Shown: positions 44,778 through 56,412, counted from the stretch's first letter. The stretch: 64,000 nucleotides of DNA from Nocardia aurea (GCF_003123685.1 NZ_QCYJ01000003.1:62001-126000), one strand, 5' to 3'. Numbers and translations are program-made. The notes: generated from the sequence alone by a model not told the origin.

Positions 44778-45244
44778 TGATCGAGGACTCCGCTCTCGAC
44801 GAACCGGGCCGTGCCCTCCAGCGACTCGACCGCGCCGAGGCACTGCGATTGCTGGCAGGCACTCCGGTGGGCCGGGTGGTGTTCACCCGCCACGCGCTAC
44901 CGGCGATCCGGCCGGTGAATCATCTGGTCGAGACGGACGGCTCGATCATCGTCCGCACTCGGCTGGCGGCATCGCTCACCACCGCGGTGCGCGGCAATTC
45001 GGGTGTGGTGGTGGCCTACGAAGCCGACGAGATCGATCCCGTTCGCCGGGTCGGGTGGTCGGTGGTGGTCACCGGCATCGCTCGTCCGGTGACCGAACCC
45101 GACCGGGTCGCGAGATACGAACGGCTCCTGCGGCCATGGGTGGACAAGGTCGTTGACACCGTGATCGCGATCGACCCCACCATCGTGAGTGGGATCCGAC
45201 TCGTCGACAAGACCGAGATGGACGAGGTCGACCTGCGAAAATAG
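44777..45244 (+). CDS. PPOX-type flavin-binding protein (Rv0080-like)
   Basis: The 155-residue protein has the split-barrel flavin-binding fold of the pyridoxamine-5'-phosphate-oxidase superfamily. [20 protein letters not shown], the strand [12 protein letters not shown] and [13 protein letters not shown] match Rv0080, which follows Rv0079 in the DosR regulon. It probably binds FMN or F420 and reduces an unknown substrate or stores cofactor. The stop of the hibernation-factor gene overlaps the ATG here by one base (TGATG); a GTG directly before is an alternative start. Confidence 0.85.
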   Translation: MIEDSALDEPGRALQRLDRAEALRLLAGTPVGRVVFTRHALPAIRPVNHLVETDGSIIVRTRLAASLTTAVRGNSGVVVAYEADEIDPVRRVGWSVVVTGIARPVTEPDRVARYERLLRPWVDKVVDTVIAIDPTIVSGIRLVDKTEMDEVDLRK

Positions 45245-45314
45245 GGCGTTCACATCGGTCCGGGCCGAGTCCACGCGACTCGATCCGGCATGTGGATCGT
45301 CGCGTGTGCGCCGC

Positions 45315-46325
45315 TCATCGCTGCCGGAGCGTGAGAATGTCGGTGACCGGTCGACGTGGTGTCGGTGCGATCATGTCCTGCTCCGCGTCCTCGGGGGCCG
45401 TGCCGACGCGGATGACCACCTGCGGCACGCCCGGCCGGGGCAGGAGTCCGGCGAGGACTCCCCGTCCCGCGGGTAGTTCGGTGATGTGGGTCAGCGTGCA
45501 GGTCGCCAGCCCCGCCGCGGTGCATTCGAGCAACAGCACCGACAACGCCTCGCCGGTCTGGAGCCATTGCGACGTCGAGTCACTCACCGTGCTGAGGACC
45601 AACAGTCGAGCGCGGTCATCGATGTCACCGCGCCGGGCCGAATGCGGCGCCGAGGGAAAATTCCGCCCCACGCTCACCCGGGCGGATTCGGCGTCCGAAG
45701 GCAGTGCGTGGGACGGCACCCCTTCGGTCACATCGGAATGCCCTGCCCACCAGTGCAACTCGGTCTGGTATTCCATGTCGTACCGCTGTAGCGACGTCGC
45801 CTGATCGGACACCGCGGCGACGCGCGGCCCCGCGGATTCTTCGAGTACATCCAGCTCGAGATCATGCGGGTGTACGAGCAGGCGGGCGGTGTGCAACAGT
45901 TCGGACAGACCGTCGGGCGCGAGCATCGGCAAACGGTCGGTGCGCCGCGTTTCGATGGCGCGGGCTCGCTGTCGGACCCCCTCGGGTGGTTCGGGCCACG
46001 GTCGGAAGGTGATGGTCGCGAGGAGATCGGGGCGCTCGGGGTCGGGCAGCCGAACCGTGTCGGTGTGCCAGCCCTCGGCGGCGAAAGCGGTGCGCACATG
46101 GTGCAGCATCGCTCCGCAACTGATCACCTGCTGTCTGCCCCGGGGATCGGTCGTCACGAGAAGTCGGTCGGTATCGCGGAACAGATGCAGCCGGCTGTCA
46201 TCGAAGATCCACCGCCAGGGCTGGGTGTTGTGGACCGACGGGGCCCGGCTCGCGAGCCGAATCGCCGACGACACCATCGCTTGGTCCGGTACGGAAAGGG
46301 CTGTAGAAGAGGTTTTGTCGGTCAT
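45315..46325 (-). CDS. Acg-family FMN nitroreductase
   Basis: This 336-residue Acg-family protein has APSVHNTQPWRW near residue 28, VISCGAMLHHVRTAFAAEGW, ETRRTDRLPM, YDMEYQTELHWWAGHSD, LSVLLLECTAAGLATCTLTHITELP and the C-terminal RRPVTDIL. It is closer to the third intact copy (50814) than to that at 13562 by motif comparison, though that was judged by eye. It converges on the PPOX gene and is followed on its strand by nothing until 45.3 kb. No good DosR-like box was found upstream. An FMN storage or stress role is known only from the family. Confidence 0.87.
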   Translation of the reverse strand: MTDKTSSTALSVPDQAMVSSAIRLASRAPSVHNTQPWRWIFDDSRLHLFRDTDRLLVTTDPRGRQQVISCGAMLHHVRTAFAAEGWHTDTVRLPDPERPDLLATITFRPWPEPPEGVRQRARAIETRRTDRLPMLAPDGLSELLHTARLLVHPHDLELDVLEESAGPRVAAVSDQATSLQRYDMEYQTELHWWAGHSDVTEGVPSHALPSDAESARVSVGRNFPSAPHSARRGDIDDRARLLVLSTVSDSTSQWLQTGEALSVLLLECTAAGLATCTLTHITELPAGRGVLAGLLPRPGVPQVVIRVGTAPEDAEQDMIAPTPRRPVTDILTLRQR

Positions 46326-46413
46326 AACGGTGATCCTCGTCCGAACCTCCCGGTGACGAATATGGGCCTTCCTCCTGTTCTCCAGGGTCGATGGTCACAG
46401 CGCACCCACAGGC

Positions 46414-46827
46414 TCACGCGTCGACCGCGGTCTCTCGCAGCGTCCGGATGGCCGAACCCAGCTTCGCGGTGGCTTCGGCGGCGATCGGCTCGAGGGTGGG
46501 TTCCCCGGTGACCCGGACCATCAACTCCGGGTCCATCGCCTCGATGACGACGGTGTCCTCGGCGGTGCGGTCACGGCGCACGACGACGTTGCACGGCAGC
46601 AGTAGGCCGATCTGGCGGTGCGCCTCGATCGCGCGCTGTGCCAGGAGAGGGTTGCAGGCGCCGAGGATGAGGTATTCCTCCATCTCGTGGCCGAGTTTCG
46701 CCTTCAACGTCGCTTGCACGTCGATTTCGGTCAGGACTCCGAATCCCTGTTGCGACAGGGCGTCGCGGGTGCGTTCGACAGCCTCGGCGAAGCTCGTGCG
46801 CAGGGTGGTCGACAAGGAATTGTTCAT
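46414..46827 (-). CDS. DUF302 protein
   Basis: The 137-residue protein has the DUF302 pattern: FAEAVERTRDALSQQGFGVLTEIDV, LGHEMEEYLILGACNPLLAQRAI and IGLLLPCNVVVRRDR with one conserved Cys (LPCNV). The fold is beta-alpha; the function is unknown, though DUF302 genes often accompany sulfur or metal-stress genes. The ATG overlaps the stop of the DUF2892 gene (ATGA). It is third in a CstR-like repressor - DUF2892 - DUF302 set on the minus strand. Confidence 0.83.
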   Translation of the reverse strand: MNNSLSTTLRTSFAEAVERTRDALSQQGFGVLTEIDVQATLKAKLGHEMEEYLILGACNPLLAQRAIEAHRQIGLLLPCNVVVRRDRTAEDTVVIEAMDPELMVRVTGEPTLEPIAAEATAKLGSAIRTLRETAVDA

Positions 46828-47084
46828 GACGATCTGCTTTCTCTCGTGTGGGTGGGACACGCCGTGGCGCTCGCCGGAATCCCGACCCTGGCCATCACCA
46901 GACTCGCCGGGCACCAACCGAGCGTGCCGTAGAGCAGTAGGTTCGCCGCGACGAACGCGGTGAGCAGCAGCCACCACGGCGAGACCACCGCTGTCAGCAG
47001 GGCGCTGACCAAGACCATGAACCCGGCCAGTAGCGGTACGACTCGCGGGATGGACCAGCCGTGCTGGCGAGGTAGCTGTGGCAT
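46824..47084 (-). CDS. Small membrane protein, DUF2892 (YgaP-type)
   Basis: The 86-residue protein has two hydrophobic hairpin helices (VVPLLAGFMVLVSALLTAVV and PWWLLLTAFVAANLLLYGTLGWCP), matching the DUF2892 membrane module of YgaP. In many bacteria this module is fused or adjacent to a rhodanese and controlled by CstR/CsoR-like repressors. No rhodanese is seen here. The single Cys in GWCPAS is conserved in the family. It lies 46 bases after the repressor gene and overlaps DUF302 by ATGA. Confidence 0.8.
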   Translation of the reverse strand: MPQLPRQHGWSIPRVVPLLAGFMVLVSALLTAVVSPWWLLLTAFVAANLLLYGTLGWCPASLVMARVGIPASATACPTHTRESRSS

Positions 47085-47130
47085 CGGTCTTCTCCGTTGT
47101 TCTGTGGGTGGCGCCCACGCCGGATCCGGG

Positions 47131-49651
<2,521 letters not shown>

Positions 49652-49758
49652 CAAGGTTCTCCTCGAAACTGGGCGACAAATTTGCTGACAGACGCCGAGG
49701 CGTCATCGAAAGCCGTTGCGTATGCGACGCCTACGGGGTTCTGCTCCGGTCAACGACA

Positions 49759-49774
49759 ATACCCCAGGGGGTAT
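49759..49774. promoter_or_regulatory. CsoR/CstR-type operator O1
   Basis: ATACCCCAGGGGGTAT, 108-123 bases before the MMPL start. Confidence 0.8.
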
Positions 49775-49792
49775 TCCTCTCACACGTCGAAT

Positions 49793-49808
49793 ATACCCCC
49801 TCGGGTAT
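49793..49808. promoter_or_regulatory. CsoR/CstR-type operator O2
   Basis: ATACCCCCTCGGGTAT, in the same divergent region, centred 34 bases from O1, so roughly three helical turns apart. Confidence 0.8.
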
Positions 49809-49905
49809 CTAGGAACGGAATGGGCGGCCGCACGCGCCTCGGCGTCATGCGCCTCGATGCCCGGCGTCGCCGACGATCGCGGCATCGGCGGATCGCTGAT
49901 GTCAA

Positions 49906-49921
49906 ATACCCTAGGGGGTAT
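49906..49921. promoter_or_regulatory. CsoR/CstR-type operator O3
   Basis: ATACCCTAGGGGGTAT, 107-122 bases before the DsbA-like gene at 50028; the distance mirrors O1 relative to MMPL on the other side. Confidence 0.8.
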
Positions 49922-50027
49922 ACTGATCAGTGCTGCTGATCCGAGAACGAGCTCGATGTGCCCCCCGTGTCGTGTCCGCGCCGGCTCGTCGGCCTGAAGA
50001 ATTCAGCGTTCGAGAAAGGAATGCGCA

Positions 50028-50672
50028 ATGACCGATATCGACCTGTATCTCGATCCCGTATGCCCCTTCGCGTGGGTGACCTCGCGTTGGCTACTCGGTT
50101 GCGCCGAGGCCGTCGGCGCCCGGGTCACCCTGCGGCAGATGAGCCTGGCTGTTCTGAACGAGGGCGAGGACGTCGATGCCGATCATCGGCCGATGATCGA
50201 GCGGTCGCGTCGGCTGGGGCGGCTGTTCGCCGCCGTCACCGCGCGCGACGGTCAGGAGGGATTCGCACGGCTCTACGAGACGATCGGGACACGAATACAT
50301 GTCCACGGCGACGATGTGACGCACGACGGGCTCGATGGACTGCTCGACGATTGCGGACTCGATTCGGGGCTTTCGGCGTCTCTGGACGACCCCGCCTTCG
50401 ATGACGCCATCGCGAATGCGCATGCTGTCGGTCAGCGGAGTCTCGGGGGACGCGGCGGCAGCCCGATCGTCGCTGTCGACGGCCGTGGATTCTTCGGCCC
50501 GGTATTGACCGAGGATCCTGGTCCGCGGCGGGGCGTGGCCCTGCTCGAAGCCGTTGTCACCATGGCGACGACGCCGGGATTCGCCGTGTTGCAACGGCCT
50601 TTCGCCGGACCGCCGACCATCGAGAAGGCCGGGGACCGCGGCGTCGCTCTGTCGGACGGCCTGCGATCGTGA
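50028..50672 (+). CDS. DsbA-family oxidoreductase, Rv2466c-like, with one active-site Cys
   Basis: The 214-residue thioredoxin-fold protein has DLYLDPVCPFAWVTSRWLL at the N-terminus, MSLAVLNE, the cis-Pro region GGSPIVAVDG and GFFGPVL, all matching the mycothiol-dependent Rv2466c family. In Rv2466c the active site is CPWC; here it is CPFA, so the resolving Cys is missing and only a monothiol or mixed-disulfide mechanism is possible. Rv2466c protects against oxidative stress and is copper-induced. A CsoR/CstR-type operator (O3) precedes the gene, supporting induction by copper or reactive sulfur. The ATG has GAAAGGA upstream. Confidence 0.83.
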   Translation: MTDIDLYLDPVCPFAWVTSRWLLGCAEAVGARVTLRQMSLAVLNEGEDVDADHRPMIERSRRLGRLFAAVTARDGQEGFARLYETIGTRIHVHGDDVTHDGLDGLLDDCGLDSGLSASLDDPAFDDAIANAHAVGQRSLGGRGGSPIVAVDGRGFFGPVLTEDPGPRRGVALLEAVVTMATTPGFAVLQRPFAGPPTIEKAGDRGVALSDGLRS

Positions 50673-50813
50673 CCTCGGCCAGATCGCGGCGCGCGGACGA
50701 GAGACGCGCGGTAACGGTTGCGACCTTCGCCGCGCGCTCGACGCGAAACCGCGACCCGTGCCATCCCTCGCGGTGCGGCTCCCGTCGGAAAGTCCGAGGA
50801 ATGGAGGGGCGTC

Positions 50814-51791
50814 TCATCCACGACACTCGAGGATGTCTTCGAGGGCCAGGCGGGGTGTGTCGGGTGGCTCGGCGTGGGACGGCGGCGCTGTACCGACGCG
50901 AACGAGTACCTGCGGTCGCTGGCCGCGGCCGGTCAGTTCGCGGACGATATCGCGGCTGCTAGGAAGTTCGGTGAGGTGGGTCAGGGGACAGGTCGCGTAG
51001 CCGGCGATCGTGCACTCGAGCAGAACGGTCGACAGCGTCTCGCCACATCGCAGTAGGGCTCGCGGGGAATCGTCGTCGGTCGAGAGCACCAACACGGCCG
51101 CTCGGTCTGTCCCGGTGTCGGCATCCCGGGGTCCAGCGGATCCGGAGGGGAACTTCCGGTTGATGCCGACACGTTCATAGTCTTCCTGGGAGGTCAGCAC
51201 TTCGGGGGGCACTCCCGCGCTCTCGACGGGATGCCCGGACCACCAGCGCAATTCGGCCTGGTATCCGGAGTCGTAGCGCCGCAACGCGGCGGAGAGCTTC
51301 GAGGCTCGGGCGAGGTCGTGGCGGCTGTCGGCGGGAAGGATATCCAGGACCGCGCCGTCGGGGTCGAGGGTGCTGCGCAGCACTATCTCGAAATCTTCCC
51401 AGTCGGTTGGTTCCGCGAAGGGGAGCCGGTCGGTATGGCGGCGCAGGATGGCGTCGGCGCGTTCGCGGTCGGCGTCGGTGACGATCAGCGCCGGCCGGAA
51501 CTCGACGGCGGCCAGGTAGTCGCGTTGGTTGAGATTGGGAAACCTCTCGATCACAGTTCTCCAACCAGCTGCTGCCATGGCGGCGTGAAGATGCCCCAAC
51601 GCGACTCCGCAGCTGATCAGCAACTGTCGGCCCGCGGTGTCGGTGGCGGGCAGGATCCGACCGGACACCGAATACAGCCGCAACGTGTGACCGTCGAATA
51701 TCCACCGCCACGGTTGGCTGTTGTGCAACGAGGGGGCGCGACCGGCCAGCAGCACGGCCTTCTCGATGACCTCTCCGGTGGGCGCGTTCAT
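50814..51791 (-). CDS. Acg-family FMN nitroreductase
   Basis: The 325-residue protein has APSLHNSQPWRWIF near residue 19 (the same motif whose Gln codon is TAG in the broken copy at 11.5 kb), LLISCGVALGHLHAAMAAAGW, RRHTDRLPFAEP, YDSGYQAELRWWSGHPVESAGVP and LSTVLLECTIAGYATCPLTHLTELP. The ATG at 51791 has GGAGAG a few bases upstream. It diverges from hsp20 across 289 bases, as acg does from Rv2030c/hspX in M. tuberculosis. A DosR-like box lies 34-50 bases upstream. An FMN-sequestering or stress role is family knowledge. Confidence 0.87.
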   Translation of the reverse strand: MNAPTGEVIEKAVLLAGRAPSLHNSQPWRWIFDGHTLRLYSVSGRILPATDTAGRQLLISCGVALGHLHAAMAAAGWRTVIERFPNLNQRDYLAAVEFRPALIVTDADRERADAILRRHTDRLPFAEPTDWEDFEIVLRSTLDPDGAVLDILPADSRHDLARASKLSAALRRYDSGYQAELRWWSGHPVESAGVPPEVLTSQEDYERVGINRKFPSGSAGPRDADTGTDRAAVLVLSTDDDSPRALLRCGETLSTVLLECTIAGYATCPLTHLTELPSSRDIVRELTGRGQRPQVLVRVGTAPPSHAEPPDTPRLALEDILECRG

Positions 51792-51824
51792 ACTCTCCAC
51801 CGTATGAACACGGAGACCTCGGGT

Positions 51825-51841
51825 CTGGAGTCGGAGGTCCC
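51825..51841 (-). promoter_or_regulatory. DosR-like box before nitroreductase
   Basis: Minus strand GGGACCTCCGACTCCAG; left arm perfect, right arm partial. It lies 34-50 bases before the ATG at 51791. Confidence 0.45.
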
Positions 51842-51978
51842 CAGATGAACGGCCGGTATGCCCCACCGCGGCGGTTTCGCAGACTCTGGGGATCATCGCG
51901 CACGCTTCGAAACAGACTGTCAGGTCGAGAGGTAATCGCCAGCGCGCGGGAGTCCTCTTCACAGTCGGATCCAGGGTG

Positions 51979-52066
51979 CCCAATGGCCTCACACGATGGG
52001 ACCCCTGCCCCTGGCATCGGCGACCGTGCCGCTGGTCGAATCGAGGTGTCGTCACACCCTCGACAG
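51979..52066 (+). repeat. hsp20 promoter segment, copy B of the duplicated promoter
   Basis: Identical over 35 bases (51979-52013) and 33/36 over 52031-52066 to the minus-strand sequence at 11.6-11.7 kb. It holds the DosR-like box GGGACCCCTGCCCCTG (51998-52013), 68-83 bases before the hsp20 ATG. A second, poorer box TCGGATCCAGGGTGCCCAA starts at 51965, giving the tandem arrangement seen at hspX promoters. Confidence 0.8.
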
Positions 52067-52080
52067 AGACGGAGCCCATC

Positions 52081-52512
52081 ATGAGCCTGCTTCCCGCACA
52101 CCGCCACCAGCCGCTGTTCCCAGACCTGGCCGACTGGCTGACCGGCCTGTCCACACTCGAGAACATCCGCCCCTTCATCGAAGGCCGCTCGATCCGCGTC
52201 GAGGACGAATCCGTCGACGGCAAATACCTCCTACGGGCCGAACTCCCCGGCCTGGACCCGGACAAAGACGTCGAGATCACCGTCCACGACGGGACGCTGA
52301 CCATCAAAGCCGAACGCAGCGAACGGCAGGAAACCAAAGGGCACACCGAGTTCAGCTACGGCTCGTTCACCCGCACGATCACCCTGCCCACTGGCGCGAA
52401 CGAAGACGACATCGCCGCCACCTACGACAAAGGCATCCTCACCGTCACCGTCCCCCTCGCCGCAACCCGGACACCCCAGCCGAAACAGATAACGATCCGG
52501 ACCGGCGAGTAG
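52081..52512 (+). CDS. Hsp20/alpha-crystallin small heat-shock protein
   Basis: The 143-residue chaperone has a short N-terminal arm (PLFPDLADWLTGL), an alpha-crystallin domain from about residue 38 (IRVEDESVDGKYLLRAELPGLDPDKDVEITV) and the closing GILTVTVPL. The I-x-I-type tail appears as KQITIRTGE. It is a HspX/Acr (Rv2031c) relative, an ATP-independent holdase abundant in dormant mycobacteria. The ATG at 52081 has GGAG six bases upstream. Its promoter is one copy of the duplicated DosR-box segment. It diverges from a nitroreductase gene, like the mycobacterial hspX-acg region. Confidence 0.92.
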   Translation: MSLLPAHRHQPLFPDLADWLTGLSTLENIRPFIEGRSIRVEDESVDGKYLLRAELPGLDPDKDVEITVHDGTLTIKAERSERQETKGHTEFSYGSFTRTITLPTGANEDDIAATYDKGILTVTVPLAATRTPQPKQITIRTGE

Positions 52513-52666
52513 ACGCCGACACGCACGCGCGCGGCGCCTGAGACGAGAGAGGCAAGGGGCAATGCCGGTCGACGACGAGCTCGCTCGCCGCATTGCCCCG
52601 GGCCACCGATCGGCGCGGCAATTCGAGCACCTACGGGATGAGGATCCGGCAGCGGAGGAGAAGAAG

Positions 52667-52957
52667 ATGCATGCGAATCCAGGGGATTGGCTGATCGTGG
52701 AGGGGCGGGTCGTCGGCGAGACGGTGCGTCGGGGCTTGATCGAGGAGGTCCAGGGCGCCGACGGCGGTCCGCCGTTCTTCGTGCACTGGCTGGACAACGA
52801 CCACCGCGCGCTGGTCTATCCGGGCCCGGACAGCCACATCCTGAGCGCCCGGCAACTGCGAGACCAGGAGCGGGTCGACGCGGACCGCCTCTCCTCGATC
52901 CAGCGCGAGCTGGCTACGCGTGCTCGAAAATCATCCTCGCCCGAGTCGAGGGCGTGA
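52667..52957 (+). CDS. DUF1918 protein
   Basis: The 96-residue protein starts at the ATG at 52667 behind GGAGGAGAAG; an upstream extension to 52562 has no family match. It has the DUF1918 pattern: MHANPGDWLIVEGRVVGETVRRGLIEEV, FFVHWLDNDHRALVYPGPDSHI. This small SH3-like actinobacterial family has no known function and often neighbours stress genes. It follows hsp20 by 154 bases on the same strand. The C-tail from about residue 65 is basic and poorly conserved. Confidence 0.82.
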   Translation: MHANPGDWLIVEGRVVGETVRRGLIEEVQGADGGPPFFVHWLDNDHRALVYPGPDSHILSARQLRDQERVDADRLSSIQRELATRARKSSSPESRA

Positions 52958-52996
52958 CATGTGACGAGCGGTCGCGATCACGGCATGCGGTCGTTT

Positions 52997-53086
52997 TCAT
53001 GATTTTCTCGTTGACAGGTACGTGGTGATGATGACCATCAAGGCGAAGACGATGGCGACGATCACCACTGCGAGAGGCCAATTCAC
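52997..53086 (-). CDS. 29-residue single-transmembrane peptide
   Basis: On the minus strand a GTG at 53086 opens a 29-codon frame with GGAAGG eight bases upstream, a strong RBS. The product is (V/M)NWPLAVVIVAIVFALMVI followed by ITTYLSTRKS: one hydrophobic helix with a short basic tail, a plausible small membrane protein. It fills a gap of about 350 bases between DUF1918 and the degenerate SDR. I do not recognise the family, but the RBS and helix make it more convincing than chance. Such short proteins often modulate membrane transporters or respiratory complexes; nothing here shows which. Confidence 0.6.
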   Translation of the reverse strand: MNWPLAVVIVAIVFALMVIITTYLSTRKS

Positions 53087-53303
53087 GATAGTTTCCTTCC
53101 ATTGGTCGCTGTGTCACCGTCCATCGAGGCGCCGTGCGGTGACGGGACTTCCGCGAGTGCGGTACGGAGACCGGGATCGGTTCGCCGTCGAGTCGACGGC
53201 GACATGGTCACTCCTCTCGGCCGCCGCGGCAGGCGATCCCGCACGTCATCCACCTCCGAGTGTGTCGTCTGTGTCGATCGCGCGTTAGGGGCGCAGTGCC
53301 CCG

Positions 53304-54032
53304 GTGCGGGGGACCAAAGGCAGGTGCGGGCTCGGGCGCGAGATGGCTTTCGCCGTGGCGCACTGCGGTGCCGATGTGATCATCGCGAGCCGCAACTACG
53401 ACTCGTGCGTCACGACCGCCGAGGAGATCCGGGAAGCCACCGGCCGCGATGCACTGCCCTACGCGGTGCATGTCGGCCGCTGGAACGAACTCGACGGACT
53501 GGTCGATGCCGCCTACGAACGGTTCGGCAAGATCGACACGCTGATCAACAACGCCGGAATGCAGCCGGTCTACGACTCGCTCAACTCGGTCAGCGAGAAG
53601 TTGTTCGACTCGGTACTGAACCTCAACCTCAAGGGGCCGTTCCGGTTGGCGGCGCTGGTCGGCGAGAAGATGGTCGAGGCAGGACGCGGTTCGATCGTCA
53701 ACGTCAGTTCCACGGGGTCGATTCGCCCGACACCGTGGATCGTCCCGTATGCGGCGGCCAAGGCCGGGCTCAACGCGATGACCGAGGGTCTGGCACTCGC
53801 GTTCGGGCCGAACGTGCGGGTCAACACCCTGATGGCGGGCCCGTATCTGACCGATGTCAGCAAGGCGTGGGGCCTGGAATCGCTGGAGCCGTCGCAGAAC
53901 CCGTTCGCCGCGCACGCACTGCGGCGCGCGGGCGCGCCCAGCGAAATCGTCGGCGCCGCACTGTTTCTCGCCTCCGACGCGTCCAGCTACACCACGGGAT
54001 CGATTCTGCGATCCGACGGCGGCATCCCCTGA
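53304..54032 (+). pseudogene. SDR oxidoreductase with degenerate N-terminus
   Basis: From residue 10 on the frame is a normal classical SDR: GLGREMAFAVAHCGADVIIASRN, INNAGMQPVYDSL, NVSSTGSIRPTPWIVPYAAAKAGLNAM with the Tyr-Lys pair, and the C-terminal SILRSDGGIP. The first beta-strand and the TGxxxGxG cofactor loop are not intact. The codons before GLGRE read VRGTKGRC, and a TAG lies six codons upstream of the only GTG, so no complete N-terminus exists in any frame. It is either a 5'-truncated gene or one with an unusual start. GGGACCAAAGGCAGG, a DosR-like sequence, overlaps the 5' end. Confidence 0.6.
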
Positions 54033-54117
54033 TCGAGTCCGGACCCGGCCGACATGCCAGTCGGCCGGTGAACCGGGGAGTCCGCCGCCAGGGGGCGGAA
54101 AGATTCTCGACGTCCGA

Positions 54118-56412
54118 TCAGTTCCGCGGCTCGCGCAGGGCGTGGTCGAGCAGCAGGCGCCGCTCGGCGGCGGCGATGGTGGCGCGGACGGCGGGCGCGG
54201 CGTCCGGCGTCACCGAGATCGAGGTGATACCCATACGCACCAGATGCTCCGCGAATTCGGGATGATTCGACGGCGCCTGACCGCAGAGCGAAGAGGTGAT
54301 GCCGTGCTGCCGTGCGGTGGAGACGATGCGCTCGATGGCGTCGAGCACGGCGGGATCGGCTTCGTCGAACAGTTCGGCGCATTGCTCGGAATCACGGTCG
54401 ACGCCGAGCATGAGCTGGGTGAGATCGTTGCTGCCGATGGAGACTCCGTCGATGCCCGAGCCGATGTATTCGGGGAGCCAGTGCACGACCGAGGGCACTT
54501 CCGCCATGACCCAGCGGTGCAGGCCGCGGTGGCGTCCGAGCGGGCTGGCGTCGACCAGTTCGAGGCAGGCGGCCAGCTCCCAATGGGTGCGCACGAACGG
54601 AATCATCAAGTGCAGGTTAGGAGTTCGTTCCCTGACACGAGCTATGGCGGCCAATTCGAGATTGAACAACTCGGGCTCGCGAACGTAGCGGTAGCAGCCT
54701 CGGTAGCCGATCATCGGATTGTGTTCGACCGGCTCGTAGCGGGAGCCGCCGGTCAGCGCGCGGAACTCGTTGCTGCGGAAATCGGTGGTCCGGTAGATGA
54801 CCGGTCGAGGCTGGAAGGCCGCCGTGATGCGGTGCAGTGATTTCGCCATCTTGTCGACGAAAAGGTGTTCCTCGCCGCGTGCGATCAGATCTCGCGGATG
54901 TCTCCCGCCGAGCGCCTGGGTCAGCAAGGTCTCCGCGCGGAGCAGCCCCACACCGTCGACGTCCCCCGCGGCGACGCGTTCGGCGGCGTCCGGTATCGCG
55001 AGGTTCACGTAGACCCGCGTCGCGGTGGGCACCCGAATCACCCCGGCCACGCCGCCGGTCGGGAGGCGGCCGGACTCGGTCGCGATCGGTTCCGCCTCTC
55101 CCGCGCGGACCTCACCGGCCGCGCCGTCCACGGTGACCATCGACCCGTCCGCCAAAGTCGTTGTCGCGGAGCGTGTGCCGACGATGCACGGGATACCGAG
55201 CTCGCGGGCGACGATGGCGGCGTGACAGGTCATGCCGCCGTTGTCGGTGACGACGGCGGCCGCGCGGGTCAGCGTCGGAAGCCAGTCCGGGTTGGTCATC
55301 GGCGCGACGAGGATCTCTCGGTCTCGCAACGAATGTCCCTGAGCGGGGGAGGACAGCACGCGCACCACGCCGCTCGCGATTCCTGGTGCGCCGGCCAATC
55401 CGCGTACCAGCACACGGGTGGGCACCTGGCCCGCGATGGGGCGTCGGGCCGGTTCGTCGTGCAGGGTGGTGATGGGGCGTGCCTGCACGAGCCACAGGGT
55501 GTCCTCGTCGAAGACCCATTCGACGTCCTGTGGGATTCCGTCATGGTGTTTCTGCACCGCCAGTGCGAGTCGGGCCACCGCGGTGGCCTGCTCTTCGCTC
55601 AGCACCGGGGCAGCGGTTTCGGCATCGGACAGATCGACCTGGCGATCGCCATCGGGTCCGGCGACGATCGCGTAACTCTGGTGGCCGGTGCGCGAGTCGA
55701 GTCGAGTCGGTCCTTCGGTGTCGAAGATATAGGTGTCGGGTTCGGTAGCGCCGGATACCACGACCTCGCCCTGGCCGCGTGCGGCCTCGATCACCACCCG
55801 GTCCCTGCGTCCGGACGACGGGTCTGCGGTGAACGCGACCCCCGAGCGCTGTGCGTTCACCATCCGCTGGACGACCACGGCCATCACCGGACGCCCCCGC
55901 ATGCCTCGCCGCGCCCGGTAGGTGACGACGCGGGGGGTGAAAAGCGACGCCCAGCAGTCGATGACGGCCGCGAGCACCCCATCGTCGCCGCGCACGTTGG
56001 TCCGTGAGATATTCATGCCCGCGAAGGACGAGGTGGCGCTGTCCTCGCCGATCGCCGACGAGCGGACAGCGACCGGAACCTGGTCGCCGAGTCCGTGGTA
56101 GGCGGACAGAACCACTTCTCGGGCGACGCCGTCGAGCGTCGCCTCGTGTACGAGTTCACGCATCCGCAGACAGAGCTTCGCGATCCGGGACTCGTCGTCG
56201 ATCGAATCGAGCGCCTCGCCGTGTAGGCGGTCGAGTTCGGCGCCGTGCGGCCCCTCCGTGATCACCTGCTCGTAGCAGGAACGCAAGATCACGAACCCCG
56301 GGGGGACGGGCAGGTCGCCCGCCACCAACTCTCCGAGGTTCGCCCCCTTGCCGCCTGCTATGTCGGTATCGGCGAGCCGTAACTCGCGGAAATCGGCCAC
56401 ATACTCGCCCAT
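54118..56412 (-). CDS. ppsA: Phosphoenolpyruvate synthase
   Basis: The 764-residue enzyme has the N-terminal ATP-grasp part ([40 protein letters not shown]), the swivelling phospho-His domain ([22 protein letters not shown], His in TCHA) and the C-terminal PEP/pyruvate barrel ending [13 protein letters not shown] with the catalytic Cys. It converts pyruvate, ATP and water to PEP, AMP and phosphate for gluconeogenesis. With the acetyl-CoA/pyruvate operon on the other strand it suggests rerouting of the PEP-pyruvate node in hypoxia. ATG start at 56412; no clear RBS. An AGGACATAGGGCCTC DosR-like element lies 89-103 bases upstream, too weak to call. Confidence 0.88.
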   Translation of the reverse strand: MGEYVADFRELRLADTDIAGGKGANLGELVAGDLPVPPGFVILRSCYEQVITEGPHGAELDRLHGEALDSIDDESRIAKLCLRMRELVHEATLDGVAREVVLSAYHGLGDQVPVAVRSSAIGEDSATSSFAGMNISRTNVRGDDGVLAAVIDCWASLFTPRVVTYRARRGMRGRPVMAVVVQRMVNAQRSGVAFTADPSSGRRDRVVIEAARGQGEVVVSGATEPDTYIFDTEGPTRLDSRTGHQSYAIVAGPDGDRQVDLSDAETAAPVLSEEQATAVARLALAVQKHHDGIPQDVEWVFDEDTLWLVQARPITTLHDEPARRPIAGQVPTRVLVRGLAGAPGIASGVVRVLSSPAQGHSLRDREILVAPMTNPDWLPTLTRAAAVVTDNGGMTCHAAIVARELGIPCIVGTRSATTTLADGSMVTVDGAAGEVRAGEAEPIATESGRLPTGGVAGVIRVPTATRVYVNLAIPDAAERVAAGDVDGVGLLRAETLLTQALGGRHPRDLIARGEEHLFVDKMAKSLHRITAAFQPRPVIYRTTDFRSNEFRALTGGSRYEPVEHNPMIGYRGCYRYVREPELFNLELAAIARVRERTPNLHLMIPFVRTHWELAACLELVDASPLGRHRGLHRWVMAEVPSVVHWLPEYIGSGIDGVSIGSNDLTQLMLGVDRDSEQCAELFDEADPAVLDAIERIVSTARQHGITSSLCGQAPSNHPEFAEHLVRMGITSISVTPDAAPAVRATIAAAERRLLLDHALREPRN

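Noticed and set aside
53102..54265. 387-codon plus-strand frame overlapping the SDR
   Set aside because: Different frame from the SDR signature residues; Arg/Gly-rich with no domain. The SDR motifs lie in the frame starting 53304.
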